Source: Streptomyces tendae (lineage in GTDB: Bacteria > Actinomycetota > Actinomycetes > Streptomycetales > Streptomycetaceae). Taken from it: a stretch of DNA of 64,000 nt. Shown here one piece after another: positions 9,501-22,337 of the stretch. Each line of letters opens with the position of its first letter. Within the stretch, counting starts at the first letter, position 1. A program made the position numbers and the translations under genes. The stretch spans positions 4,092,001 through 4,156,000 of the forward strand of contig NZ_CP043959.1 of the NCBI RefSeq assembly GCF_008632955.1, read 5' to 3'. The notes under the pieces are model-generated. The model did no database searches. It worked only from the letters and a program-made list of their open reading frames with translations, and had not been told where the DNA came from.

Positions 9501-12200
9501 CACACGCTCGAACCCTTCGGCCTGCCGCAGGACGTGATGCACCCCGGCTGGGGCATGTCCGAGACGTGTTCCGTGGTCACCGACGCCGTCCTGCCCGTCG
9601 AACCCGTCCCGGGCGAAGGGACGTTCGTCAGCTGCGGCCGGCCCTACCCGGGGTTCGCCATGCGGATCGTCGACGAACAGGGCACGGTCCTCACCGAGGG
9701 CGAGGCAGGCCGCTTCCAGGTCCGCGGCACCTCGGTGACCGGCGGTTACCACGACAACCCGGCGGCCAACGCCGAGGCGTTCACAGAGGACGGCTGGTTC
9801 GACACCGGCGACCTGGCGTTCCTGCGCGACGGCGAGCTCCACATCACGGGCCGCGCCAAGGACGTCATCATCGTCAACGGCGTGAACCACTACAGCCACG
9901 AGATCGAGGCGTGCGTCGAGGAACTGCCGTACGTGGAGCGGAGTTTCACCGCAGCGGTCGCGGTGCGCACCGACCCCTCGTCACCCACCGACGAACTCGC
10001 CCTGTTCCTGCACCTCACCCCGGAGGCCGCCGCCGACCCGGCTCGCGCCCTGCGCGAGATCGCCGGCAAGGTCACCCGGGAGATCGGAGTCAGCCCGTCC
10101 TTCCTCATCCCCGTGGCGCGGGACGCCGTCCCCAAGACGGAGATCGGCAAGATCCAGCGCACCAGGCTCCGCAAGAGCTTCGAGGCGGGCGACTTCGACG
10201 ACGAGGTGCGCCGGACCCAGCTGCTGCTGGGCACCGCGGCCACCGTCCCCGACTGGTTCCTGCGCCCGGTCTGGCAGCGCGCGGAACGCCCCGCAGCCCG
10301 TCCCACGCCGTCCGGCCGGCACACCCTCGTCCTCGCGGGCGGCGACCCGCAGGCCGGCGCACTCGCGCAACGGCTCGCCGACGCGCTGCGCTCCGCCGGG
10401 GGCCTCTGCACGGTGGTCGGCGAAGGACCGGCGTACACCCGGACCGACGCCGCGCACTACCGCGTCCGGCCCGCCGAGGAATCCGACTACGCCGCGCTGC
10501 TGGACCGGCTGGAGCAGGACCAGCGGCCCGTCGACGCCGTCCTCCACCTCGACGGGTTCCGGCCAGGCCCCCCGACGGCGCCCGACGACACGACGGGCGC
10601 GGAGCGGCTGCTCGCCTTCGTCCGGGCCCTCACCGCCCGGCCCGGCCGGCAGCGCCCCGTGGACCTGGTCCACGTGTCCGCGGGCGCCCACGCCGTCCGC
10701 CCCGGTGACCAACCCTCCCCGGCCCACGCCCTGTCCGGAGCGCTGCTCAAGTCGCTGGCCGAGGAGTGCGGCTGGCTGCGGACCCGGCACCTCGACCTGT
10801 CACCGGGCGACGGCACCGACCCGCTGGCCCTCCTGACGGCGGAGGCGGCCGCCGGCGCGGACGGCGCGGACGTGGCGTACCGGGACGGGCTGCGCTACGA
10901 ACGCCGCCTCGCCCCCTGCCCGACAGCCCGCCCCGCACCGAGCCGCCCGCGCACGACGGCTTCACCCTGCTCACCGGAGGCCTCGGCGGCGTCGGCACCG
11001 AGATCGCCGCCCACCTGCTGCGCACCCCAGGCACCCGGCTGCTCGTCCTCGGGCGCACCCCGGAGGACGAGGCCCACGCCCTGCCGCGGCTGCGCGAACG
11101 CGGGGAGGTCCGCTACGCCCGCGCAGACGCCACCGACGAGGCCCGCGTCCGCGCCGCGGTCGAGGCCGCCACCGAGGCGTGGGGCGTGCCCCTGACGTCG
11201 GTACTGCACCTGGCCGGGACGCTCGTGGAGCGCCCCGTCGGGGAACTGGACGCCCCCACCTGGCGCCGGGCGCTGGAGGCGAAGGTGCGCGGCGCGTGGA
11301 TCCTGCACCGGCTCACCGCCGACCACCCGGTCCACTCCTTCGTCACCTTCTCCTCGGTCAACGGCTTCTTCGGCGGCGCCATGAACGCCGCCTACGCCGC
11401 CGCCAACGCCTACCTGGACGCGCTCGCCGGGTACCGCCGTGGCCTCGGCCTGCCCGCCCAGTCGCTCGCCTGGAGCATGTGGCGCGAACGCGGCATGAGC
11501 CGCGGCTACGGTCTCACCGCGCTCACCGAGGCCCGCGGCTACCGGCTGCTCGACGTTCCCGCCGCGCTGCGCTCCTTCGACCTCGCCCGCACCCTCGACG
11601 AACCGCACCTGCTGATCGGGGCCGACCGCACCGCCCCCTGGGTGCGCAGCCACGTCGTGGCCCCCGTGCGCCAGACCCGCCGCCTGGCCGCGCGCGTCGG
11701 CCTGCGGGACGGCACCGACCTCGGCGCCCTGTACCGCGCCGTCACCGGCAGCGCCCGCGCGGCCGGCCTGTCCGACGACGGGTGGACGCTGAGCTCGGCG
11801 GGTACGAGCGCCCGCCCCGACGAGACGGGGACGGAAGACGGCCTGCGGCGGCTGGAGAGCCGCCTCGCCGAGGTGTGGTGTGACGTCCTGGGTCGCGACC
11901 GGGTGGGCCTGGACGACAACTTCTTCGACCTGGGCGGCAACTCCCTGCTCCTGGTCACCGCCCAGACCGCCGTGAACCGCGCCCTCGACAGCGACCTGTC
12001 GGTGGTCGACCTGTTCGCGCACCCCACCGTCCGGGACCTGGCCCGTCACCTGTCGGCCACCGGCGCGGGCCCGGTGCCGGACGCCGAGGCGCCCTCCCGG
12101 CCGGAGACCGGCGACGGCCTCGACCGCGCCCGGGAACAGGCCCGCCGGCAACGCGCCGCCCGCGCCCGCCGCACCGCCCGTCAGGGCAAGGACCGCGGCC

Positions 12201-12208
<8 letters not shown>
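3573..12208 (+). CDS. antC: Antimycin NRPS AntC, C-A(Thr)-T-C-A-KR-T, one frame break
   Basis: A two-module synthetase. C1 (HHLLLDG) accepts the 3-formamidosalicyl starter. A1 has core YIIHTSGSTGRPKG at about residue 610 and reads as specificity code DFWNVGMVHK, one conservative change from the threonine code. T1 is FFDLGGDSLLA (about 1007). C2 carries HHGAADG (about 1197). The second adenylation domain (LMTSGSTGLPKA, about 1840) is more like acyl-AMP ligases than A1. It is followed by a ketoreductase (TGGLGGVG and AAYAAANAYLDAL) and T2 (FFDLGGNSLLLV). Known AntC activates an alpha-keto acid (pyruvate) here and reduces it to the lactate unit. The frame breaks at 10912-10916, where one extra C in CCCCC restores a continuous KR domain. 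The start at 3573 has GAGGG upstream. The stop overlaps antD by 8 bases. Confidence 0.93.
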
Positions 12209-16087
<3,879 letters not shown>

Positions 16088-16109
16088 ATCCGCGTCGAGG
16101 AGAACCAGC

Positions 16110-17339
16110 GTGCGTGCGACCCAGGACCTCTACGAACTCGGCGACGCGCCCGAGATCGGCACCGCCCCGAAGAAGATGTACGCCTCGCTCATCCGCCGTG
16201 AGCGCTACGGACAGCCCGTCGACGCCTTCCGCACCGAGGTGGTCGACGTCCCGCCCGTGGGGCGCGGCCAGGTCCTGGTGAAGGTGATGGCGGCCGGCAT
16301 CAACTACAACAACGTCTGGGCGGCGCTCGGTTCGCCGCTCGACGTGATCGCCGCGCGGCAGAAGGCGGGCGCCACCGAGGACTTCCACATCGGCGGCTCC
16401 GACCTGTCCGGGATCGTGTGGGCGGTCGGCGAGGACGTGCGCGGGGTGAAGCTCGGGGACGAGGTGGTCGTCCTCGCCAACCGCTGGGACGAGAAGGCCG
16501 AGGACATCCGCCTCGGCGGCGACCCCACCTGGTCCACCAGCCAACGGGTGTGGGGCTATGAGGAGAACTACGGCTCGTTCGCCCAGTTCGCGGTGGTCGA
16601 CGACTACATGTGCCACCCCAAGCCCGCCCGGCTGTCGTGGGCGGAGGCGGCCTGCTACATGGCGACCGCCGCCACCGCCTACCGCCAGTTGTTCGGCTGG
16701 CCGCCGCACACGGTGCGCCCGGGCGACCCGGTGCTGATCTGGGGCGGCGCCGGCGGACTCGGCTGCATCGCCATCCAACTGGTACGGCACGTCGGCGGCA
16801 TCCCCGTCGCCGTCGTCTCCAGCGAGGAACGCGGGGAGTTCTGCCTCAAGCTGGGCGCCGAGGGCTACATCGACCGGCGGAAGTTCGGCCACTGGGGACG
16901 GCTGCCGGACACCTCCGACGACGAGGCCATGGGCCGCTGGCTGTCCGGGGCCCGGGCCTTCGGGCGGGCCTTCTGGGACGTACTGGGCGAGCGCCGCAGC
17001 CCGCGCATCGTGCTGGAGCACTCCGGCGCCGACACCATCCCCACGTCCCTGTACCTGTGCGACAACGGCGGCATGGTCGTCCTCTGCGGCGGCACCACCG
17101 GCTACAACGGTGACGTCGACCTGCGGTTCCTGTGGATGCGGCAGAAGCGCCTGCAGGGCTCGCACGTCGCCACCGCCCGCGAGGCACGCGAGGTGACGCG
17201 GCTGATCGACCAGGGAATCATCGACCCCTGCCTGTCCCGGACCTTCGATTTCGACGAGATCGGCCTTGCGCACCAGCTTATCCACGACAACCGCCACCCG
17301 GCAGGGAACATGGCCGCCAGAGTCGGCGACCGCGGGTGA
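16110..17339 (+). CDS. antE: Crotonyl-CoA carboxylase/reductase AntE
   Basis: A 409-residue MDR-family reductive carboxylase that makes alkylmalonyl-CoA from 2-enoyl-CoA, supplying the AntD extender and thus the C7 side chain. The Rossmann motif is WGGAGGLGCIA. Of the CO2-pocket residues known in CCRs, Asn (NYNNVW), Glu (GYE) and His (GSH) are present, but the usual Phe before Glu is Tyr. It is about 35 residues shorter than housekeeping CCRs, mostly at the N-terminus. The GTG at 16110 is supported by CGAGGAG. It follows antD by 22 bases in the same operon. Confidence 0.93.
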   Translation: MRATQDLYELGDAPEIGTAPKKMYASLIRRERYGQPVDAFRTEVVDVPPVGRGQVLVKVMAAGINYNNVWAALGSPLDVIAARQKAGATEDFHIGGSDLSGIVWAVGEDVRGVKLGDEVVVLANRWDEKAEDIRLGGDPTWSTSQRVWGYEENYGSFAQFAVVDDYMCHPKPARLSWAEAACYMATAATAYRQLFGWPPHTVRPGDPVLIWGGAGGLGCIAIQLVRHVGGIPVAVVSSEERGEFCLKLGAEGYIDRRKFGHWGRLPDTSDDEAMGRWLSGARAFGRAFWDVLGERRSPRIVLEHSGADTIPTSLYLCDNGGMVVLCGGTTGYNGDVDLRFLWMRQKRLQGSHVATAREAREVTRLIDQGIIDPCLSRTFDFDEIGLAHQLIHDNRHPAGNMAARVGDRG

Positions 17340-17405
17340 TTCACGCCCGGCCAGAGGGGTACCTGCGGCGGGGTACGAGGCACACGCACCCCCGGAGGTA
17401 CCCCC

Positions 17406-17600
17406 ATGGGCAAGCTGGGCGACATGATGAACAAGGCCAAGCAGATGGCCAAGGGTCACCCCGACCAGGCGGACAAGGGCGTCTCGCACGCCGAGCGCAG
17501 GGTCGACGACCGGACGGGCAACAAGTACGACGCCAAGACCGACAAGGCGGCCGACACGGCGCGGCGTTCCTACCGGGACGGCGGCACGCCGGAGCGCTGA
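17406..17600 (+). CDS. MT0933/Rv0909-like antitoxin family small protein
   Basis: A 64-residue, charged, Lys/Asp-rich helical protein with the pattern MGKLGDMMNKAKQMAKGHPD and a later NKYDAKTDKAADTA. This fits the MT0933-like antitoxin family, whose members are widespread in actinobacteria and often have no obvious toxin nearby. A GGAGGTACCCCC leader precedes the ATG. It sits at the end of the antCDE operon and no partner toxin is visible. A role in antimycin production is not indicated. Confidence 0.7.
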   Translation: MGKLGDMMNKAKQMAKGHPDQADKGVSHAERRVDDRTGNKYDAKTDKAADTARRSYRDGGTPER

Positions 17601-17607
17601 ACCGATC

Positions 17608-17643
17608 CGCCGCCCGCCCCCGGTGCGCCGGGGACGGGCGGCG
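17608..17643. terminator. Strong bidirectional hairpin terminator
   Basis: The arms CGCCGCCCG-C-CCCCGG and CCGGGG-A-CGGGCGGCG pair over 15 bp with one mismatch around a TGCG loop. It lies exactly between the convergent antCDE/antitoxin operon and the antQFG operon. No T-run follows, which is common in Streptomyces. Confidence 0.75.
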
Positions 17644-17648
17644 TCCGC

Positions 17649-18935
17649 TCAGCCGCGCGTACCGGCCCGGCCGGTGACATAGCTGAAAGCTCCCGCACCG
17701 ACGCGCACGACCCGCACCCGCACGGCATGGGCGGGATCGGCGCGCAGGCACACCCGCAGGCCGTCCCCGCAGGGCGAGACCCGCAACCCGCGCAGACTCC
17801 TCTCCGGACCCTCCCGGCCCTCACCCGTCATCACGGTGAGGGCCTTCCACGCCGACTCCTTGGCGGAGAACAACTCCGTCACCGACCAGAGCGCGTCCGC
17901 ACCGGGCGGCAGCGCCGCCTCCGCGAGCAGGGACTCCTCGTCCTCGCGCAGCACCAGGCGGGCCGCTTCGCGGGGGAGGGGCCGCAGTTCCAGGTCGCAG
18001 CCGACCGGCAGGTCCCGGCCGGGGGCACCGGCCACGGCGACGGCGATGCCCGTACTGTGCGAGATCGAAGCGGTCCGGCCCGGCGGGAACACCGGCAGGC
18101 GCCCCGACCGGGGAATCTCCCCGCAGTCCAGCCCCACCGCACGCAGGGCCCGCCGGGCGGCCCGCCGGCCGGCCAGGAACTCCAGCCGGCGCCGCGGCGG
18201 CATCGCCGCAGCGGCGGCCGCCTCGGCGGGCCCGGCCGGTTCCGGACCCGGCTCCGACACGGCGGCCACGCCCAGCCCGAGCCCGGCAGCAGCCACGAGC
18301 GGCCCGAGCGCCACCAGGTCCCCATCGACCGCGGACAGCGCCTCTCCACCACCCGGTCCTGCCCCCACGGACTCCACACCGGCCCGAACCCACGAGGCGG
18401 TCGGCCACACGGCAGCCTCGTCGGCCTGCGCCGGCCGCGCGCATTCCACACGTGCCCGGGCCGCCCGCGAGGCCCTCACCACGACACGGCCCGCCCATAC
18501 GGGCCCTGCAGCGGGCGGGGCTGTCGTCTCGGATTCCGGATCGGGCGCGGCCGGCCACGTGGGTTCCGCAGCGGACGGAGCTGTCGTCTCGGGTTCCGGG
18601 TCGGCCGGTGCCGTCCACGCGGGTTCTACAGCGGACGGAGCTGCCGGCTCGGGTTCCGGATCGGGCGCGGCCGTCCACGCGGGTGCTTCACCGGCCTGGG
18701 CTGTCCTCGACGGCGATCCAGCCGAGGGCTCCGCACCGGCCTGGGCTGTCCTCGCCGGCGACCCAGAAGCGGGCTCCGCACCGTCCTGCGCGGTCCGCCA
18801 GGACTCCGCGTCGGTCTCGGCCGACCCGCCACGCTCCGCTCCGGTTCGCCCGGGCCGTGTGCGTACGGCAGCGGCCCGGGCCGGCCGCGACGGAGACGCC
18901 GTGGCCGGCCCGGGCCGCATCGGGTTCCCGGTCAT
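17649..18935 (-). CDS. antQ: Sfp/EntD-type phosphopantetheinyl transferase AntQ with repetitive N-terminus
   Basis: The C-terminal part (about 200 residues) is a 4'-phosphopantetheinyl transferase: GRRAARRAL, SISHSTG, GCDLELRPL and WSVTELFSAKESAWK. It would activate the carrier domains of AntC, AntD and AntG. The ATG at 18935 is 23 bases after the antF stop and gives 428 residues, about twice the usual size. The extra N-terminus is Pro/Ala/Glu-rich and contains three 13-15-residue repeats followed by three 20-residue repeats (18501-18797). A GTG further in would give a standard-size enzyme but would leave a long untranslated gap in the operon. Presence of antQ marks the longer antimycin cluster forms. 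Confidence 0.85.
   Translation of the reverse strand: MTGNPMRPGPATASPSRPARAAAVRTRPGRTGAERGGSAETDAESWRTAQDGAEPASGSPARTAQAGAEPSAGSPSRTAQAGEAPAWTAAPDPEPEPAAPSAVEPAWTAPADPEPETTAPSAAEPTWPAAPDPESETTAPPAAGPVWAGRVVVRASRAARARVECARPAQADEAAVWPTASWVRAGVESVGAGPGGGEALSAVDGDLVALGPLVAAAGLGLGVAAVSEPGPEPAGPAEAAAAAAMPPRRRLEFLAGRRAARRALRAVGLDCGEIPRSGRLPVFPPGRTASISHSTGIAVAVAGAPGRDLPVGCDLELRPLPREAARLVLREDEESLLAEAALPPGADALWSVTELFSAKESAWKALTVMTGEGREGPERSLRGLRVSPCGDGLRVCLRADPAHAVRVRVVRVGAGAFSYVTGRAGTRG
18501..18797 (-). repeat. Tandem coding repeats in the antQ N-terminus
   Basis: 18681-18797 encodes three units starting RTAQ (two of 15 residues and a partial). 18501-18680 encodes three 20-residue units of the form AWTAxPDPEPExxAPSAxEP. 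Units are 45 and 60 bases long and stay in frame. Such repeats can expand or contract. Confidence 0.75.
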
Positions 18936-18957
18936 CGCCGTTCGCCGCCCCACGCGC

Positions 18958-20445
18958 TCACGCCCGCAGCAGCTTCTTGATGATCTTCCCGGCCGGATTG
19001 CGCGGCACCTGCTCGATGAACTCGACCCGCCGCGGCCGCTTGTACGGCGCCAGCAGCCCCGCGACATGGGCGAGCAGTTCCGCCGTGCCCGGCTCCGTGC
19101 CCGTCTCCGGGACGACGTACGCCAGCGGCACCTCGCCGTAGTCCTCGTCGGGCATGCCGACGACCGCCGCGTCCCGGACCGCCGGGTGGGTCATCAGGGC
19201 GCGCTCGATCTCCGAGGGGTACACGTTCTGCCCCGCCCGGATGATCACGTCCTTGGTGCGGTCCACCAGGCTGATGCGGCCCTCCTCGTCCATGAAGCCG
19301 AGGTCGCCCGTCCTGATCCACCCCTCCCGGGTGATCTCCCGCGTGGCCTCCGGGTCGTTCCAGTAACCCTGCATGACGCCCGGCCCGCGCACCACGATCT
19401 CGCCGATCTCGCCGGGCGGCAGCTCCCGGCCGGTCTCGTCCACGGCGCGGGCGGACATGCCCGGCACGACCCGCCCGCACGGGATGCGGGCGGTGACGTC
19501 TCCGGGCGCCGGGTGCTCGTCGGGACCGAGCGTGACGAACGGGCCGCCCACCTCGGTCATGCCGTACACCTGCCGGAAGCCGCACCCGAGCCGCTCCACC
19601 GCGTCGGCGTAGACGTCGAGCGGCATCGGGGCAGCCCCGTACAGCACCTCCCGCAGGGAGGACAGGTCGGTGCGCAGGGACGCCTTCGCCTGGAGCATGA
19701 AGCGCAGCATCTGCGGCACCAGCCACATGTGGGTGGCGCGGTGCGCCTCCACCGCGGACAGCGCCCGCTGCGGGGTGAACCCGGGCATCAGCACGACCGT
19801 CGCGCCGGCCGCCAGGTAGGTCAGGGAGACGACCATGCTGCCGTGGTACAGCGGGCAGCAGTTGACCATGACGATGTCGTCCGTGGGGCGGGCCATCACC
19901 AGCCAGCCCAGCGCGATGGCGCGGAACGACGCGCTGTCGACGGTCACCCCCTTGGCCTGCCCGGTGGTCGCCGAGGTGTGCAGCACGGCGATCGGGTCCG
20001 TGTCGGCGACGTCCGGCAGGTCCCGCTCGGCGGCCAGCGTGCCCAGCGCCGCGAACGCGGGCTTGTCGAAGGCCACCCGGAGCCGCACCGAGGACGGCAG
20101 CCCGGTGTGCCGGTCCAGCAGCTCGGACTCACCGAGGACGGCCACCGCGCCGACGCGCTCGACGATCCCGGCGACCTCGGGCTCGGCCAGACTGTGGTTC
20201 AGCGGCACGAAGAGCGCGCCGAGCCGGGCCAGCGCGAAGTAGCTCTCCAGGACCTCGATCCGGTCCTTGGACAGCACGGCCACCCGGTCGCCCCGACGGA
20301 TCCCCAAGTCGGCCAGACCGTGCGCGAGTTGCAGCGTACGGTCATGCAGTTCGGCCCAGGTGACGCTGCGTTCCTCGTCCACCAGCGCGGTCCGGCCGGG
20401 CCGGCACTGACGGTTGCGCTCCAGCAGTTGCGTCAGCCACATCAC
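18958..20445 (-). CDS. antF: Acyl-AMP ligase AntF (anthranilate activation)
   Basis: A 495-residue class I adenylate-forming enzyme. The P-loop region reads LHTSATTGQAKG, the A5-like motif VYGMTEVGG, then GWIRTGDLG, and the C-terminal catalytic Lys is in NPAGKIIKK. In the antimycin pathway it activates anthranilate and loads it on AntG. The start overlaps the antG stop by 4 bases, showing translational coupling. Family resemblance alone would say FadD-like ligase; the assignment rests on context. Confidence 0.88.
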   Translation of the reverse strand: MMWLTQLLERNRQCRPGRTALVDEERSVTWAELHDRTLQLAHGLADLGIRRGDRVAVLSKDRIEVLESYFALARLGALFVPLNHSLAEPEVAGIVERVGAVAVLGESELLDRHTGLPSSVRLRVAFDKPAFAALGTLAAERDLPDVADTDPIAVLHTSATTGQAKGVTVDSASFRAIALGWLVMARPTDDIVMVNCCPLYHGSMVVSLTYLAAGATVVLMPGFTPQRALSAVEAHRATHMWLVPQMLRFMLQAKASLRTDLSSLREVLYGAAPMPLDVYADAVERLGCGFRQVYGMTEVGGPFVTLGPDEHPAPGDVTARIPCGRVVPGMSARAVDETGRELPPGEIGEIVVRGPGVMQGYWNDPEATREITREGWIRTGDLGFMDEEGRISLVDRTKDVIIRAGQNVYPSEIERALMTHPAVRDAAVVGMPDEDYGEVPLAYVVPETGTEPGTAELLAHVAGLLAPYKRPRRVEFIEQVPRNPAGKIIKKLLRA

Positions 20446-20690
20446 ACACCGCCGCTCGCCCTGGCGGCCGTGCGCTCGGCCACGAAACGCTCGTAGTCAC
20501 CGATGGTGCGCAACTCCTCCATGTCCTCGGCGGTGATCTCGACGCCGAGCCGCTGCTCGACCAGCAGGACGAGACGTACCAGGTCCCCGGAGTCGATGCC
20601 GCTGGCGGCCAGGTCGGCGTCGTCGCCGATCCGGTCGGCGTACTCGACGGTGCCGGTGAGTTCGACCAGCAACTCCCTGATGGTGCTCAT
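20442..20690 (-). CDS. antG: Discrete acyl carrier protein AntG
   Basis: An 82-residue carrier protein with the phosphopantetheine Ser in GIDSGDLVRL (about residue 34), followed by an acidic helix. AAGGGGAA precedes the ATG at 20690. It tethers anthranilate while the AntHIJKL oxygenase system works and then delivers 3-formamidosalicylate to AntC. It is first in the antG-antF-antQ operon. Confidence 0.9.
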   Translation of the reverse strand: MSTIRELLVELTGTVEYADRIGDDADLAASGIDSGDLVRLVLLVEQRLGVEITAEDMEELRTIGDYERFVAERTAARASGGV

Positions 20691-21006
20691 GGTTTCCCCT
20701 TTCGCCCCGGCGTGCCGGCCGCCGCGGTCCACGACTGTCACCCCGTCAAGAGGCGGCCGCGGCCGATCCCACTCCCCGGGCCTTCCCGTGAGCTTTGTCA
20801 CGCGCCCGAACCTGACGCGGCGGGGATAGCCGGGCCCCGGCCCCGGCCTCTTACCGCAACGAAGCAACCCGTTCCGCCCGGCCCGCGGTGGGCGGTTTCC
20901 CAGCCGAAGGAGTGATGCGCGTGCCCAGGCAGCCGGTACGGGTCCGGGAACGGTGCCCGCAGCACGGCACCGCGGCGACGGTCCCCGGACGCCCGGGCGG
21001 TGCCCG
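20691..21006. promoter_or_regulatory. Divergent promoter region of antGFQ and antHIJKLMNOP
   Basis: A 316-base gap between divergent operons. In known antimycin clusters both sides are transcribed by sigma-AntA. I see candidate GAAC and TGTCA elements but no pair I would assign with confidence. No credible ORF lies here. Confidence 0.5.
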
Positions 21007-22029
21007 GTGACCGCGCCGACCACCACCCCCGCCACCGCGGCCGCATCGGACGAGGACGAGCTGCTCGCCCACTTCGACGCGCTCATCGCCGACGGCGAGA
21101 CGATCGAACCGCGCGACTGGATGCCCGACGGCTACCGCCGCATGCTGGTCCGTCAGATCGCCCAGCACGCCCACTCCGAGATCATCGGCATGCAGCCCGA
21201 GGGTGCCTGGCTCACCCGCGCCCCGTCCCTGCACCGCAAGTCGGTCCTGCTCGCCAAGGTGCAGGACGAGGCGGGCCACGGCCTGTACCTGTACTCCGCG
21301 GCCGAGACGCTCGGCGTGGACCGCGCCGACCTGCTGGACGCCCTGCACCACGGCCGCCAGCGCGCCTCGGCCACCTTCAACCATCCCGCGCTGACCTGGG
21401 CGGACACCGGCGCCATCGCCTGGCTGACGGACGGCGCGGCCGTCATCAACCAGGCCCCCCTGTGCCGCACCTCCTACGGGCCCTACGCGCGGGCCATGCG
21501 CCGCGTCTGCCAGGAGGAGGCCTTCCACGTGCGGCAGGGCTACGACCTGATGCGCGCCCTGTGCGAGGGGACGCCGGAGCAGAAGGAGATGGCACAGGAC
21601 GCGGTGAACCGCTGGTGGCTGCCGGCGGTGGCGCTGATGTTCGGACCGCCCGACACCGAGGCGGGCGGCGCCGACGCGCGCACCGCCGCGCTGGGAGCGG
21701 CGGTCTCCCGCCGAGCGATGGCCTGGGGCATCAAGCGCCACACCAACGACGAGCTGCGCCAGCGTTTCGTCGACACCTGCGTCCCGCAGGCCGAGCGCCT
21801 CGGCCTGACGCTGCCCGACCCGGCGATCCGCTGGAACGAGGAGCGCGGCCACTACGACTTCACGCCCGTCGACTGGGACACCTACCGCACAGCCCTGGGC
21901 GACGACACCCACTGGGCGCGCCGGCGCATCGCGAACCGGCTGGCCGCGCACGAGGACGGCGCCTGGGTCCGGGAGGCCGCCGTGGCGTACGCCGCGAGGA
22001 CGGACGAGCCCGCGGGAGCGGCCGTATGA
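21007..22029 (+). CDS. antH: AntH, PaaA-like di-iron oxygenase subunit
   Basis: A 340-residue homologue of PaaA, the catalytic subunit of phenylacetyl-CoA epoxidase. The di-iron ligands are in QDEAGHGLYLY and CQEEAFHVRQGYDLM. In antimycin biosynthesis the complex oxidises anthraniloyl-AntG to 3-aminosalicyl-AntG, an oxidation with migration of the carboxyl group. The GTG at 21007 follows GGGCGGTGCC. antI overlaps its end by 4 bases. Confidence 0.93.
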   Translation: MTAPTTTPATAAASDEDELLAHFDALIADGETIEPRDWMPDGYRRMLVRQIAQHAHSEIIGMQPEGAWLTRAPSLHRKSVLLAKVQDEAGHGLYLYSAAETLGVDRADLLDALHHGRQRASATFNHPALTWADTGAIAWLTDGAAVINQAPLCRTSYGPYARAMRRVCQEEAFHVRQGYDLMRALCEGTPEQKEMAQDAVNRWWLPAVALMFGPPDTEAGGADARTAALGAAVSRRAMAWGIKRHTNDELRQRFVDTCVPQAERLGLTLPDPAIRWNEERGHYDFTPVDWDTYRTALGDDTHWARRRIANRLAAHEDGAWVREAAVAYAARTDEPAGAAV

Positions 22030-22337
22030 GCACGGCACGGGAAGGCGCGCCTGCTTCCTGGGAGGTGTTCCTGCGGGCCCGCAGGGGCCTGGCCCATCAG
22101 CACGTGGGGTCGGTGCGCGCCGCCGGCCCGGACGCGGCCCTGGCCGCCGCCCGCGATCTGTACACACGGCGCGGCGAGCCCCTGTCGCTGTGGGTGGTCC
22201 GCTCCGACGCCCTGCACACGGCCTCCCCGGACGAACGCGACCCGTACTTCGCGGGCGCCCGCCACAAGCCGTACCGCTACCCCGAGCACTACGCGCCGCT
22301 GACCGAGAAAGGCCCCGAAGGTGAGCACCACGAGTGA
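22026..22337 (+). CDS. antI: AntI, PaaB-like subunit
   Basis: A 103-residue PaaB homologue (SWEVFLRARRGLAHQHVGSV, then ARDLYTRRGEP). PaaB is a small bridging or structural subunit of the multicomponent oxygenase. The start overlaps antH by 4 bases and its end overlaps antJ by 17, so the subunits are tightly coupled. Confidence 0.92.
   Translation: MSTAREGAPASWEVFLRARRGLAHQHVGSVRAAGPDAALAAARDLYTRRGEPLSLWVVRSDALHTASPDERDPYFAGARHKPYRYPEHYAPLTEKGPEGEHHE

Noticed and set aside
17727..18980. Plus-strand frames of 400-880 codons opposite antQ and antF
   Set aside because: Shadows created by GC-rich repeats; the minus strand carries the transferase and ligase motifs.
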